This document shows, piece after piece, positions 50,261 to 59,537 of a stretch of 64,000 bases of DNA. The position numbers and the translations under genes were made by a program. The stretch covers positions 15,910 to 79,909 of the forward strand of contig CALFXE010000001.1 of NCBI GenBank assembly GCA_937927845.1, in the 5' to 3' direction. Each line of letters opens with the position of its first letter. Positions within the stretch are counted from its first letter, which is position 1. The notes under the pieces are model-generated. The model did no database searches. It saw only the letters and a list, made by a program, of their open reading frames with translations, and was not told the DNA's origin. Origin of the DNA: an uncultured Paludibacter sp. (GTDB lineage: Bacteria > Bacteroidota > Bacteroidia > Bacteroidales > Paludibacteraceae).

Positions 50261-51649
50261 TTAGTAAACGTTTGTTTGCGGTGTAAAGCTCGTCCAGGTC
50301 GTCAACCAGTTAGTTGTACCGAGTGCTCCGCGATAGGTAACTGTTGTGAAGAAAGGATCCAATCCTGTAAACACAGCACCTGACAAAGCTGGAGAGGCGG
50401 CTTTAGGCATGTAATTGGGAGCATCAAAATTAAAAGGAGCTTCAAGCATGATATCATTCGCCGTGTTATAAGTAATACAACCATTAGCTTCGGCCTTGGT
50501 CTTTACCTGAGCCGCTGTAATTACGCCACCTGCAGCCGCATCAACTTTGTATGCATCAGCCAAAGCATGCACGAGGTTATTTTTAAATACAGACGAGTCT
50601 GTATTATAAGCACCTGCTGTAGCGGCACTTTCCATTGAAAACCCACCTTTGGGATATCCCATAAGAATAGAATTATGAACTTCAAACCTTACCGATCTTC
50701 TCCATCTGTTGGCAAAATTGAGATTAGCCTCAGTATTCGGCGCACCATTTGGTCCTATCCAGGTAATGTTTGAAAGTATTGGTCTTGTATATGGAAGCGC
50801 AAGTGTACCAGAGCCATCATTATCTGCTTCTACGCCGTTTCCAGCATCTGTATCCGCAATTTCAGGCCTGCGCTGAACAACAGCGAATTGAATTTTTCCT
50901 GTGTATCCAAAATCAAAGTCGAGATCATCGTCAGAAGAAGCATAGCAGATTAAATATTTTGCATTCACATTACCTCCAAAGAATTCGAAGGAATCGTCAT
51001 TTCCATAAGATACCTGGATGTATTCGAGAGTAGTACCGGAACCTACGCCCCCAAGCGTTAACCCATTTATCTCCGAACCTGGTTCAGACGCAATTCCTGC
51101 AAATTCGATACGGCAGTAACGCATAGTTCCCGAATTATCCGAAGCATTAGTACCACCATAACGGCGATCAACCCCGCCCTCGATCAAAGGAGCAGGAGAA
51201 AGTGGTCTGTTTGTAGGAGCATTTCCTAAAAGAATAATCCCACCCCAGTCGCCACGGGCTCTTGAACCAGCCGGTTTGCCGGAAGTAAATACAATGGGTT
51301 TAGCCGCGCTACCCTGAGCGTCTATTTTAGCACCTCTCTCAATGATGAGCGCACCTTTCTGAGAAACGTCGCTTTTGAGAATTGTTCCTTCCGGAATTTT
51401 CAATGTTGTTCCCGAAGTGAAATAGACATAACCTTTAATGGTATATACGCCGCCGTCTAAAGTGATGTCTCTTTCGTAGGATCCAACCAGTACACGGCTT
51501 ACATTCGGGTCATCAGGATTTGAACCGCCACCATTGCTTCCACCATCTTCATCGTTGAAGTTTACCTTAACGCAGGATACAGCCAACATTGCTGTTACGG
51601 CAATAAATAAAAATTGTTTAAACTTATTCATAAATTGTTTTTTCCTCAT
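50261..51649 (-). CDS. Outer-surface lipoprotein, right-handed beta-repeat type
   Basis: A 462-aa protein with a lipobox (AMLAVSC near residue 26; an internal ATG at 51631 is an alternative start). After a Gly/Asn/Asp-rich linker it shows beta-repeat features: YTIKGYVYFTSGTTLKIPEG, GALIIERGAKIDAQGS, GDWGGIILLG, RYGGTNASDNSG. These occur in right-handed beta-helix proteins. Similar proteins are encoded beside carboxypeptidase-regulatory-type TonB receptors in Bacteroidota; their role is uncertain, probably ligand capture. Downstream of the TonB receptor by 21 bp. Confidence 0.75.
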   Translation of the reverse strand: MRKKQFMNKFKQFLFIAVTAMLAVSCVKVNFNDEDGGSNGGGSNPDDPNVSRVLVGSYERDITLDGGVYTIKGYVYFTSGTTLKIPEGTILKSDVSQKGALIIERGAKIDAQGSAAKPIVFTSGKPAGSRARGDWGGIILLGNAPTNRPLSPAPLIEGGVDRRYGGTNASDNSGTMRYCRIEFAGIASEPGSEINGLTLGGVGSGTTLEYIQVSYGNDDSFEFFGGNVNAKYLICYASSDDDLDFDFGYTGKIQFAVVQRRPEIADTDAGNGVEADNDGSGTLALPYTRPILSNITWIGPNGAPNTEANLNFANRWRRSVRFEVHNSILMGYPKGGFSMESAATAGAYNTDSSVFKNNLVHALADAYKVDAAAGGVITAAQVKTKAEANGCITYNTANDIMLEAPFNFDAPNYMPKAASPALSGAVFTGLDPFFTTVTYRGALGTTNWLTTWTSFTPQTNVY

Positions 51650-51670
51650 TTGAGTAGTTAAATATTGGGG

Positions 51671-54457
51671 TTATTTTTTCTTTTTTAGATCAAAGTCGTA
51701 TGAAAATCCTACTGTAACAGTGGTTCCAGGTGAGTACGAATAATTAATCCTGTCACCTTGAGCATAACTATAATTTACTTTGGACGATGGGTTATCATAA
51801 AAAGCGTACTTATTGTTTAAAATGTCGGAAACGGTCAACTTCAACTCACCTTTATTATTAAACATTCTCCTTGACACCTGGACATCTAAAACATTTCTTG
51901 GTTTTTCATAAATGTCAAAGAAACCAGCTCCTGTTGGATCGCCCACCAATGATAACCGAGGGCCAATTCTATTGTACAAAATGGTTGCATTCCAGTTGGT
52001 ATTGGTATATTGAAAACCTGCATTAATAAGATAGGGTGATTGACCAAATAAAGGCCTGTCTTGGTCTGATTTTACACCATTTGCCTGCTCAGTGGTTAAA
52101 GTTACTTTTGAATCAAGTATTGTCAGGTTGCCAATAAATGTGAGATCTTTTAATTTGGCACTGATAAAATCAAGGCTTTTTCTCAATTCGACCTCAGCAC
52201 CATACAACAGCGCTTTATCAGCATTAGCATAGTTAAACAACCAACGGTCACCATTGCTACCAGCATCCATTCTTAATTCTATGGGATTGTCGAAGTGTTT
52301 CGCCAATAAACCAATTGAGATCAGCTCACCTGATTTTGGATAATATTCATAACGAATGTCACCATTTAGGATCGATGTTCTTTTTAATTCTGTTTCACCG
52401 CTTATGCCCCATATTTGTTCATAGTCAAAAAACTGAAAAGGTGCTATTTCCCTGAACTCGGGCCTCGCAACTGTTTGTGATCCGGAAATTCGTATCTGAT
52501 TTTTATTATTGACTGTGTAAGTAAGATTCAAGGATGGGAGAAAATCCCACTTTTCAGTATTAAGTACAACCCTTTTCAAGGAAAGATCTTTAGACGAAAG
52601 GAACTGTTCGAAGAATTCAGCTCTCAATCCCCATACCACCCGAATTTTCTGACCAATTTTATTATCGAGCATTACATAACCAGCATTCAAGGCTGATACT
52701 CCAAAGTATTTATCCGTGTTCTGCGTCTGTTCATCGAGATACAGTCCATTAGCATTGATATTGTCAGGCAAGAAAGCCTTATCATACGGTATTGTATTAT
52801 CTGTGCTTCCGGATGCGGGCCTGTATCTAAAGACTCGTGCCTTAAAATCCCTGAAGCGCACTAATGTACTACCGCCAACTTTCAGAGATTGCTTACTCCC
52901 CTTAATACTAAACGGGATAAAAAGTGAACCATTTGCACCGGTGCTGTAGTCCTGTAGTGTTGAAAAGAAACGACGAGTGTCATCATCATCCATTTCAAAA
53001 TCTCCATTGGGATCAGAAGAACTTTTTACATATTGGGCTGTGCGGAAATCAGGTTGAGTTTTATAATTGTAAGAAAAGTTTCCGTTCCATTTGAATTTTA
53101 TACCTGATTTGCTGAGAATATGTTCGCCTTCCAATTGCCCACTATATAAAGAACGCTGATTAAGGAAAGATGAACGAAGCGAAACAATCTGTAGGCGGCC
53201 TGTATTGTCAAGGGTACGGTTATAATAATTGTCTTCGTACAACTGATTAAATAGGTTTTTGAAAGATATTTTGTGCTTTCCCTTAATATAGGTGAAGTTG
53301 GCAAGAACTCCGGCATTTACAGAATACCTGTTTTGTGTTTCAGTACCCGTAAAAATGGGAGTCCGCACTTGTTCATAACGTCCTCTTTCCACGTCATCAT
53401 AAATAGTCATTCCCTGCCGATGATAAATCGAAACGATACTTCCGAAACTTGCACCGTTTTTATATTTAGCGACGTTGGCCCATGTTAAGTTCACAGTAGT
53501 TATCGGCAGTGCAGTCTTAACCTGTTCTTGATATACATCTCCTTTAAAAGATTTTGTTTGCTCTATTTTTTGCTGATCACTTAGACTGCGATAACCGGTA
53601 ATTGAAGGAAGACCAGATGGCAGGCTCCTGTTTCCATTATCAAACCCCAGCCAATCTGTCGGATTGCGTGGATTACTCGTAAAATCCTTGAAAGTGGATT
53701 GTGAATTATATCCCAATGAAACACCAACTGATATAAAATTCTTTGTGGGAATGTCTTTTGTGTTTATCTGAACCAAACCACCTGCAAATTCACCGGGAAG
53801 ATCAGGAGTGGCTGTCTTATTGATAATGATATTATCAATCATTGCCGCAGGAATAATGTCAAAAGAAAAGGCTTTTTTGTCAGGCTCTGAACTTGGCATC
53901 ACCGCATCATTGATAAGCGCCTGGTTGTAACGATCACTCAACCCTCTTACAATTACATATTTATTATCTTGGATAGATGCACCACTTACTCTTTTTAAAA
54001 CTTCGCCAGTATTTTTATCTGGTGTACGGCGAATAAAATCTGCAGCCAGTCCACTGGAAAGTGCGGTATTATTTTTTTGAAAATTTAATAAAGAAGCAGT
54101 GCTTTCCTGTCTGCGGGAAGTTGCTTTGACAGTAACTCCTTCCATGCTTTGCGCTGCAACAATTAGAACAAGGTTAAGCTCATTATCCAGTTTCTCTCCA
54201 ACTTCGATATCATTAACTTTCTTCGTTGCATAACCAATGGCAGAAAATTCTAGCTCATATTTTTGTCCAGGAGTGAGATTGAGACTATAACGGCCTTCGA
54301 CATCAGTTGAGGTTCCGGTGCCACCTGCAACTTTAATAGATACCCCAGCAATCGGTTCATTTTTTTCATTGACTACTTTTCCGGATAATTTAAGATTTTG
54401 GGCTTGAGTAAAACCAATAGTGAGAATGCAGATCAACAATGTCAAAATAAGGCGCAT
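51671..54457 (-). CDS. TonB-dependent receptor (carboxypeptidase-regulatory type)
   Basis: A 928-aa receptor with signal peptide (1-19), carboxypeptidase-regulatory-like domain (about 20-105: LKLSGKVVNEKNEPIAGVSI), plug domain (about 120-230: NTGEVLKRVSGASIQDNKYV, IVRGLSDRYNQALIN) and a beta-barrel ending TVTVGFSYDFDLKKK. Related receptors with an outer-surface lipoprotein partner have been linked to phosphorus-poor growth in other Bacteroidota; the ligand here is unknown. The downstream lipoprotein gene probably encodes its partner. Confidence 0.9.
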   Translation of the reverse strand: MRLILTLLICILTIGFTQAQNLKLSGKVVNEKNEPIAGVSIKVAGGTGTSTDVEGRYSLNLTPGQKYELEFSAIGYATKKVNDIEVGEKLDNELNLVLIVAAQSMEGVTVKATSRRQESTASLLNFQKNNTALSSGLAADFIRRTPDKNTGEVLKRVSGASIQDNKYVIVRGLSDRYNQALINDAVMPSSEPDKKAFSFDIIPAAMIDNIIINKTATPDLPGEFAGGLVQINTKDIPTKNFISVGVSLGYNSQSTFKDFTSNPRNPTDWLGFDNGNRSLPSGLPSITGYRSLSDQQKIEQTKSFKGDVYQEQVKTALPITTVNLTWANVAKYKNGASFGSIVSIYHRQGMTIYDDVERGRYEQVRTPIFTGTETQNRYSVNAGVLANFTYIKGKHKISFKNLFNQLYEDNYYNRTLDNTGRLQIVSLRSSFLNQRSLYSGQLEGEHILSKSGIKFKWNGNFSYNYKTQPDFRTAQYVKSSSDPNGDFEMDDDDTRRFFSTLQDYSTGANGSLFIPFSIKGSKQSLKVGGSTLVRFRDFKARVFRYRPASGSTDNTIPYDKAFLPDNINANGLYLDEQTQNTDKYFGVSALNAGYVMLDNKIGQKIRVVWGLRAEFFEQFLSSKDLSLKRVVLNTEKWDFLPSLNLTYTVNNKNQIRISGSQTVARPEFREIAPFQFFDYEQIWGISGETELKRTSILNGDIRYEYYPKSGELISIGLLAKHFDNPIELRMDAGSNGDRWLFNYANADKALLYGAEVELRKSLDFISAKLKDLTFIGNLTILDSKVTLTTEQANGVKSDQDRPLFGQSPYLINAGFQYTNTNWNATILYNRIGPRLSLVGDPTGAGFFDIYEKPRNVLDVQVSRRMFNNKGELKLTVSDILNNKYAFYDNPSSKVNYSYAQGDRINYSYSPGTTVTVGFSYDFDLKKKK

Positions 54458-54644
54458 CTGTTAAGTTTTGGGCAAAGAAATGCGAGCCGTATTATGAGTA
54501 CATTACGGGAATATTAATTAATTGTTAAGCAAACAGCTAAGGCTGTTATTTTCAGGAAGTTTGGTAGGCCCTTTGGGGTTCAAATTTTTTCAAAATACAA
54601 TACTAATTCCAAATTTCTTTTCACATACATACTTAACAATAAGA

Positions 54645-54652
54645 TAATTTTG
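54645..54652 (+). promoter_or_regulatory. Promoter -7 element (TAATTTTG)
   Basis: The octamer lies 5 bp before the ATG at 54658, implying a very short leader. Confidence 0.5.
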
Positions 54653-54657
54653 ACACC

Positions 54658-55584
54658 ATGCAAAATCACTCACAGGAACCTACCTCCGGCCTTCTGGAAG
54701 AGTTTAGAAATCTCGATTATCAAGGAAAGGTCCGATTGTTTGACAAAGAATTCGGGATTGTTCCTTTCGAGTTTCCGGAGTACGATATTGAAGCCTCCTG
54801 GTATAGAAACGAGCTGAAGACTTCTCAGTTTATTGATATATTCCATCAGGATAGCCGTGACAATAACCTTCTTCAGAAAAACTTCCAGATTGAAAAAGAA
54901 ATGCTCAGCTTCGATATAAGACCTCTTTCAAAACTCGAAAGAATTTATCTGAATCAGTATATTCTGCAAAAATTTTTAGATGCGAGACAGACCATTAACG
55001 ATCAAGTAAAACGGGATATTGAAGTGGCCACAGATGAAATCAAATATCTGGAGGCCAGAATTGATACGCTCGTAACCGTAGTTAATTGGACGAAGTATAC
55101 GCTTGAACAACCGGGCAAGTCTTCGTTCAGGATCAAATTCCTTACCATTTTTTACAATGGATTTAAGGCATATAATTACGGTAACGATAAGATGATAACC
55201 ATAAGAAGAAAATTCCTTGAACTTTTTTTATATGCTCAGGGATTATTGCTGGCTGAACATCTAGGCGATTTACAAAAGACCCTCGAAAAATACCGGGATG
55301 AAAAGGAAACAAAGAACGAGCTTAGTTTGCCTCTAAAAATAGTATTATTAAAAGAACTCGGTATTATTGAAACGCTCAAACAAAAATTTAAGCAACGTCA
55401 TATTGAAGGCTATCATAATCAACTGGCAGACCTTATTTGCCTCATAACATCCGAAAATCGGAAAAATCATCAATCTGTTTTGGATTATGTTACTGCCCTT
55501 GACACAGGAACCAGTACCGATTTGTTAAACCCAGCCAATGTCAAAACAATAAAAGAAGAATTGGAAAAGTACCAGCTTGCCTAA
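54658..55584 (+). CDS. Helical protein of unknown function (308 aa)
   Basis: I do not recognise the family. It is soluble and mostly helical, with a long charged segment (about 115-145: NDQVKRDIEVATDEIKYLEA) and LPLKIVLLKELGIIETLKQK at about 220-245. No membrane span or catalytic motif is seen. I considered an RteC-like relation but found no matching signature. It has its own promoter-like octamer and lies directly upstream of the arsR gene, with a 42-bp gap, but on its own transcript by the second promoter. Confidence 0.7.
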   Translation: MQNHSQEPTSGLLEEFRNLDYQGKVRLFDKEFGIVPFEFPEYDIEASWYRNELKTSQFIDIFHQDSRDNNLLQKNFQIEKEMLSFDIRPLSKLERIYLNQYILQKFLDARQTINDQVKRDIEVATDEIKYLEARIDTLVTVVNWTKYTLEQPGKSSFRIKFLTIFYNGFKAYNYGNDKMITIRRKFLELFLYAQGLLLAEHLGDLQKTLEKYRDEKETKNELSLPLKIVLLKELGIIETLKQKFKQRHIEGYHNQLADLICLITSENRKNHQSVLDYVTALDTGTSTDLLNPANVKTIKEELEKYQLA

Positions 55585-55606
55585 AAAATAATTGGCCTTC
55601 AGGAAA

Positions 55607-55626
55607 TAATCGTAATTTTGCGATTA
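55607..55626 (+). promoter_or_regulatory. arsR promoter and operator-like inverted repeat
   Basis: TAATCG-N8-CGATTA flanks a -7-type octamer TAATTTTG (55613-55620) and ends at the arsR start codon. The AATCGTAATTTT part recurs as AATCGTAATATT at 55974-55985 before arsM, so it may be an ArsR site. Confidence 0.5.
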
Positions 55627-55956
55627 ATGGGACTTACAAAAACAGAAATATTTACTGAAAAACAAAACAGGCTGGCGCAGATGATGAAAGCCCTGGCACA
55701 TCCTGCGCGGATTGCCATCCTTCAGCATCTTATAAAATCCCAAGCATGTATTTGCGGCGATCTGGTGGAAGAATTGGGACTTGCCCAAGCAACTATCAGT
55801 CAACATTTGAAAGAGTTGAAAAACGTGGGTTTAATTAAAGGGACTATTGACGGCACAAGTGTCTGTTATTGTATTGATGCAAAAGTTTGGAACCAATACA
55901 AGTCTGTGTTTGAAACCTTTTTCGTATCCTATATTAATAAGGATAATTGTTGTTGA
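55627..55956 (+). CDS. arsR: ArsR/SmtB-family transcriptional repressor
   Basis: A 109-aa product from ATG 55627; the TTG at 55618 is not needed. Winged-helix with LAHPARIAILQHLI, then CICGDLVEELGLAQATISQH (recognition helix), and YCIDAKVW. The CIC pair at the start of the helix and the terminal NCC could bind arsenite. It is the first gene of the arsenic cluster and likely represses the whole set through the inverted repeat. Confidence 0.88.
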   Translation: MGLTKTEIFTEKQNRLAQMMKALAHPARIAILQHLIKSQACICGDLVEELGLAQATISQHLKELKNVGLIKGTIDGTSVCYCIDAKVWNQYKSVFETFFVSYINKDNCC

Positions 55957-55973
55957 TTTTTTTTAATCTTGTC

Positions 55974-55987
55974 AATCGTAATATTAC
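55974..55987 (+). promoter_or_regulatory. Second ArsR-site-like sequence before arsM
   Basis: AATCGTAATATT resembles the arsR upstream site; the perfect palindrome GTAATATTAC spans 55978-55987, 18 bp before the arsM ATG. Confidence 0.4.
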
Positions 55988-56004
55988 AATATAAATACCC
56001 AATT

Positions 56005-56847
56005 ATGCAAACAGAGCAAGAGCTGAAAGAGATAGTAAGACAGAAATACAGTGAAATTGCCTTACAGGATAAAGAGATAAATCAAGCATCATGTTGCGGT
56101 GCTGGAGGATGCAGCACGGAAGTTTATAACATCATGACTGATGATTATACAAACCTGGCGGGTTACAACCCTGATGCCGATTTGGGCCTGGGCTGCGGCT
56201 TACCCACGCAATTTGCTAAAATTAAAAAGGGTGATGTAGTTATTGATTTAGGGAGTGGTGCAGGCAATGACGCCTTTATTGCAAGACACGAAACAGGAGA
56301 AACCGGTAAAGTTATTGGAATTGATTTTACACCTGCAATGATTGAAAAAGCAAGGAGAAATGCGGAAGCACGCGGATTTAATAATGTAGAGTTCAGACAA
56401 GGAGATATTGAAAAAATGCCTGTAACAGCGAATGTCGCAGATGTTATTGTAAGCAATTGCGTTCTTAATCTGGTGCCGAATAAAGATGCAGTGTTCAAGG
56501 AAATATTTCGTGTATTGAAATCTGGAGGTCACTTCAGTATTTCAGATGTTGTCCTGGCAGGCAGTCTTCCCGAATCTCTCAGGAAGGATGCAGAAATGTA
56601 TGCCGGATGTGTTTCCGGCGCCGTTCAAAAAGATGTGTATTTGGAACTGATCCACGTCAATGGTTTCCAAAACGTAGTCATTCAAAAAGAAAAGCCGATT
56701 CTTATTCCAGATGATATTTTGAAGAAGTATTTGACAGACAAGGAAATTATTTCTTTTAAAACAGGCTCTACTGGAATATTCAGCATTACGGTATATGCCG
56801 AGAAACCGAAACAATTGAACTGCGAACCAGGCAGCGGCTGCTGTTAA
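56005..56847 (+). CDS. arsM: Arsenite S-adenosylmethionine methyltransferase
   Basis: A 280-aa enzyme from ATG 56005 that methylates As(III). It has SCCGAGGCS near residue 26, GLGCGLPT at about 60-67, motif I VVIDLGSGAGND, VSNCVLNLVPNKDAVF, and MYAGCVSGAV: the three Cys regions match ArsM active sites. The end is CEPGSGCC. It lies between arsR and an aquaporin gene in one likely operon. Function is confidently inferred from the ArsM-type Cys pattern. Confidence 0.92.
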   Translation: MQTEQELKEIVRQKYSEIALQDKEINQASCCGAGGCSTEVYNIMTDDYTNLAGYNPDADLGLGCGLPTQFAKIKKGDVVIDLGSGAGNDAFIARHETGETGKVIGIDFTPAMIEKARRNAEARGFNNVEFRQGDIEKMPVTANVADVIVSNCVLNLVPNKDAVFKEIFRVLKSGGHFSISDVVLAGSLPESLRKDAEMYAGCVSGAVQKDVYLELIHVNGFQNVVIQKEKPILIPDDILKKYLTDKEIISFKTGSTGIFSITVYAEKPKQLNCEPGSGCC

Positions 56848-56857
56848 TAATAGTAAG

Positions 56858-57517
56858 ATGAAAAAATGGCTTGCAGAATTGCTGGGGACCTTTGCACTTG
56901 TATTTTGCGGAACCGGTGCAATAGTTATCAATCAGGAAACAAATGGAAGTGTTAGTCACGTCGGTATCGCAATTACATTTGGCTTGATTGTGATGGCAAT
57001 GATATATACTTTTGGCGACATTTCCGGCGCTCACCTAAACCCTGCCGTTACCATCGCATTTACTATAGCTGGAAGATTTAAGGTGGGTGAAATACTTCCT
57101 TATATTTTAAGCCAGATTGTCGGCGCATTTTTAGCAAGCCTAATATTAATGTATTTGTTCCCTGAAAATGAGACACTGGGTACGACTTTGCCTTCAGGTA
57201 CTGCTTTGCAATCCTTCATCCTCGAATTCATTCTTACTTTTTTCCTCATGCTCGTGATCATTCATGTAGCTACAGGAAGTAAAGAACAAGGCATGTTTGC
57301 CGGACTTGCTATTGGTTCAACCGTTTTATTAGAAGCAATGTTTGCGGGACCTATTTGCGGGGCCAGCATGAATCCGGCAAGATCAATTGCCCCTGCCGTG
57401 GTATCAGGGCATCTGGAACATCTTTGGGTGTATATAGTGGCGACCGTGGCAGGAGCAAGTTTTGCAATTCCTACATGGAAGTATCTCAACTCGAAAAAGG
57501 TAAGCCTAAAGGAATAA
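56858..57517 (+). CDS. Aquaglyceroporin (MIP family), arsenic-associated
   Basis: A 219-aa channel with two NPA-type boxes: HLNPAVTIAF and SMNPARSIAP, and six hydrophobic segments. In arsenic clusters MIP channels export arsenite or methylated arsenicals by diffusion (AqpS type). It is 10 bp after arsM and 2 bp before the PiT gene, so it is in the same operon. Substrate is inferred from context. Confidence 0.9.
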   Translation: MKKWLAELLGTFALVFCGTGAIVINQETNGSVSHVGIAITFGLIVMAMIYTFGDISGAHLNPAVTIAFTIAGRFKVGEILPYILSQIVGAFLASLILMYLFPENETLGTTLPSGTALQSFILEFILTFFLMLVIIHVATGSKEQGMFAGLAIGSTVLLEAMFAGPICGASMNPARSIAPAVVSGHLEHLWVYIVATVAGASFAIPTWKYLNSKKVSLKE

Positions 57518-57519
57518 TT

Positions 57520-58512
57520 ATGACGTTACTAATTATAGTCATAGCGTTAACACTTGCATTTGATATAATCAATGGGTTTCATGATGCAGCAAACTCTATT
57601 GCTACAGTTGTGTCAACAAAAGTTCTGACACCTTTTCAAGCTGTTTTGTGGGCTGCTATTTTCAATTTTGTTGCATTTCTGTTATTTGGATTGCATGTTG
57701 CCAACACAATAGGAACAGGAATTGTCCATCCTGATGTGGTAACGCTACAGGTTGTTATGTCTGGAATTATCGGAGCTATTACATGGAATTTAATAACCTG
57801 GTGGTTCGGAATTCCATCGAGTTCGTCACATACTTTAATGGGTGGATTTGTGGGAGCTGCTATTGCTCATGCAGGATTTCATTCAGTTTTTTATTCGGGG
57901 ATATTGAAAATTACTGCCTTCATTGTATTAGCCCCGCTTATTGGAATGTTCGTTTCAATGATTATATCATTAATACTTCTAAACGCATTCAAAAACTTTA
58001 GCTATAGTGGCGTAGCTAAAAATTTCCGCCGCCTTCAGCTTTTTTCTGCTGCGGCCTATAGTATTGGGCATGGTGCAAATGACGCTCAGAAAGCAATGGG
58101 CATTATTTTCGTTTCACTAATTGCCGCTGGTCAACTTACCGAAAATGATAGTATCCCATTTTGGGTAGTAATCGCCTGCCATACTGCAATGGCAATCGGT
58201 ACATTACTAGGCGGTTGGCGAATAGTAAAAACAATGGGTATGAGGATAACTCATTTAAGCCCTTTTTCTGGATTCAGCGCGGAAACTGCCGGAGCTTTGA
58301 CCTTATATTCCACAAGTATTTTAGGTATTCCTGTTAGCACAACCCATACTATAACCGGTGCTATTATTGGAGCAGGCGCCATAAAGAGATTGAGTGCAGT
58401 ACGTTGGGGCCTGACCAAGAATATTATTCTTGCCTGGATTATCACCATTCCTATTACGTCCTTGTTAGCTGCCCTAATATATTTCTTGTCATCTTTAATG
58501 TTTAGGTTATGA
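57520..58512 (+). CDS. PiT-family inorganic phosphate transporter
   Basis: A 330-aa membrane protein from ATG 57520; an upstream in-frame start lies within the aquaporin gene. Duplicated PiT motifs GFHDAANSIATVVSTK and GHGANDAQKAMGI are evident, with ten or so hydrophobic segments. PiT transporters take up phosphate with protons or Na+. In an arsenic cluster such a transporter could supply phosphate under arsenate stress. It overlaps the next gene by 4 bp. Confidence 0.92.
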   Translation: MTLLIIVIALTLAFDIINGFHDAANSIATVVSTKVLTPFQAVLWAAIFNFVAFLLFGLHVANTIGTGIVHPDVVTLQVVMSGIIGAITWNLITWWFGIPSSSSHTLMGGFVGAAIAHAGFHSVFYSGILKITAFIVLAPLIGMFVSMIISLILLNAFKNFSYSGVAKNFRRLQLFSAAAYSIGHGANDAQKAMGIIFVSLIAAGQLTENDSIPFWVVIACHTAMAIGTLLGGWRIVKTMGMRITHLSPFSGFSAETAGALTLYSTSILGIPVSTTHTITGAIIGAGAIKRLSAVRWGLTKNIILAWIITIPITSLLAALIYFLSSLMFRL

Positions 58513-58727
58513 GGAAGTATAAGACATATATCAGCTTCGTAATACAAGAAGGAGAAAGGCATGTACATGATTTTGTTATTGCGGATCTTAACCTTCCTAT
58601 ATTCAATTTTTATTTAGACAACACTTCACAACAGGTGGTTAAGTGGGCTGAGGAGAAACAAAAAGAGTTAAAGGCGTCGGAAAAAATTGTTATTGTAAAT
58701 TATTTCAACGTTTCAAATATTAAGTAA
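58509..58727 (+). CDS. 72-aa hypothetical protein in arsenic/phosphate operon
   Basis: Starts MRKYKTYISFVIQEGERHVHD, overlaps the PiT gene by ATGA and ends 1 bp before the phosphoesterase start, so it is a real operon member. No family recognised; it is mixed alpha/beta with no Cys. It might be a small regulatory partner of the transporter. Confidence 0.65.
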   Translation: MRKYKTYISFVIQEGERHVHDFVIADLNLPIFNFYLDNTSQQVVKWAEEKQKELKASEKIVIVNYFNVSNIK

Positions 58728-58728
58728 A

Positions 58729-59502
58729 ATGAGAATTGCATTATTCAGCGACATTCACGCTAATCTACCGGCCCTTGAAGCCTGCCTGAAAGATATCGAA
58801 TCGAAAAAGCCAGACGCAATATATTGCCTCGGTGACCTGGTAGGATACAATATCTGGCCCAATGAAGTAATTAACGAGATCAGGAGAAGAGGTATTGCCA
58901 CGATCGCCGGCAACTATGATTTTGGCATTGGCAGAACAAGCGATGATTGCGGCTGTGCTTATAAAACAGATAAAGAAAAAGAAATGGGCGCGGTTTCAAT
59001 TTCTTTTACTAACTCAATTGTAAAAGATGATGAAAGAAAATATTTAAGAACCTTACCAGCGCAAATCCGGGTCGAGTTTCAACTCAATAATGATAGAATG
59101 AATTTATTGCTGGTGCATGGAAGCCCTCGCAAGATCAATGAATATCTATTTGAAGACCGGGAAGAAAAAAGTTTAATACGCATCATGGAACAGGCAGACG
59201 CAGATATTATGTGTTTTGGCCATACACACAAGCCGTATCATAGAATCCTGCCAACAGAGCCAGGTGACACAAAACATTTCCGGCATGCAATCAATATCGG
59301 TTCCGTAGGTAAACCGAAGGATAATAATCCGAAAGGCTGTTATGTTATTCTTACCATTAATGACAATAGCAGTATTGCAGATAAGAACACTGTTCAGGTT
59401 GAATTTGTCCGTTTTGAATACGATGTTGAAAAGGCAGCAGCAGCAGTTGAAGAAAGTCCCTTGCCAAACGAGTATGCAGATATGTTGCGTAAAGGATATT
59501 GA
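58729..59502 (+). CDS. Calcineurin-like metallophosphoesterase
   Basis: A 257-aa protein with the metallophosphoesterase motifs: SDIHAN (7-12), GDLVGY (35-40), GNYD (61-64; more often GNHD), LLVHGSPR (near 132) and GHTHKP. The fold uses two metal ions to split phosphomonoesters or phosphodiesters. A mid CGC segment (DDCGCAYK) is unusual. It may release phosphate or act on an arsenic-related ester. Substrate unknown. Confidence 0.85.
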   Translation: MRIALFSDIHANLPALEACLKDIESKKPDAIYCLGDLVGYNIWPNEVINEIRRRGIATIAGNYDFGIGRTSDDCGCAYKTDKEKEMGAVSISFTNSIVKDDERKYLRTLPAQIRVEFQLNNDRMNLLLVHGSPRKINEYLFEDREEKSLIRIMEQADADIMCFGHTHKPYHRILPTEPGDTKHFRHAINIGSVGKPKDNNPKGCYVILTINDNSSIADKNTVQVEFVRFEYDVEKAAAAVEESPLPNEYADMLRKGY

Positions 59503-59537
59503 GGAAGTAACTGATTTGTGAACCTAAGTTTTAAAAA

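Noticed and set aside
54658..55584. RteC-like protein
   Set aside because: The sequence lacks a recognisable RteC signature; called unknown instead.
57355..57519. Upstream start for the PiT transporter
   Set aside because: It overlaps the aquaporin gene by 160 bp; ATG at 57520 starts with the first membrane segment.
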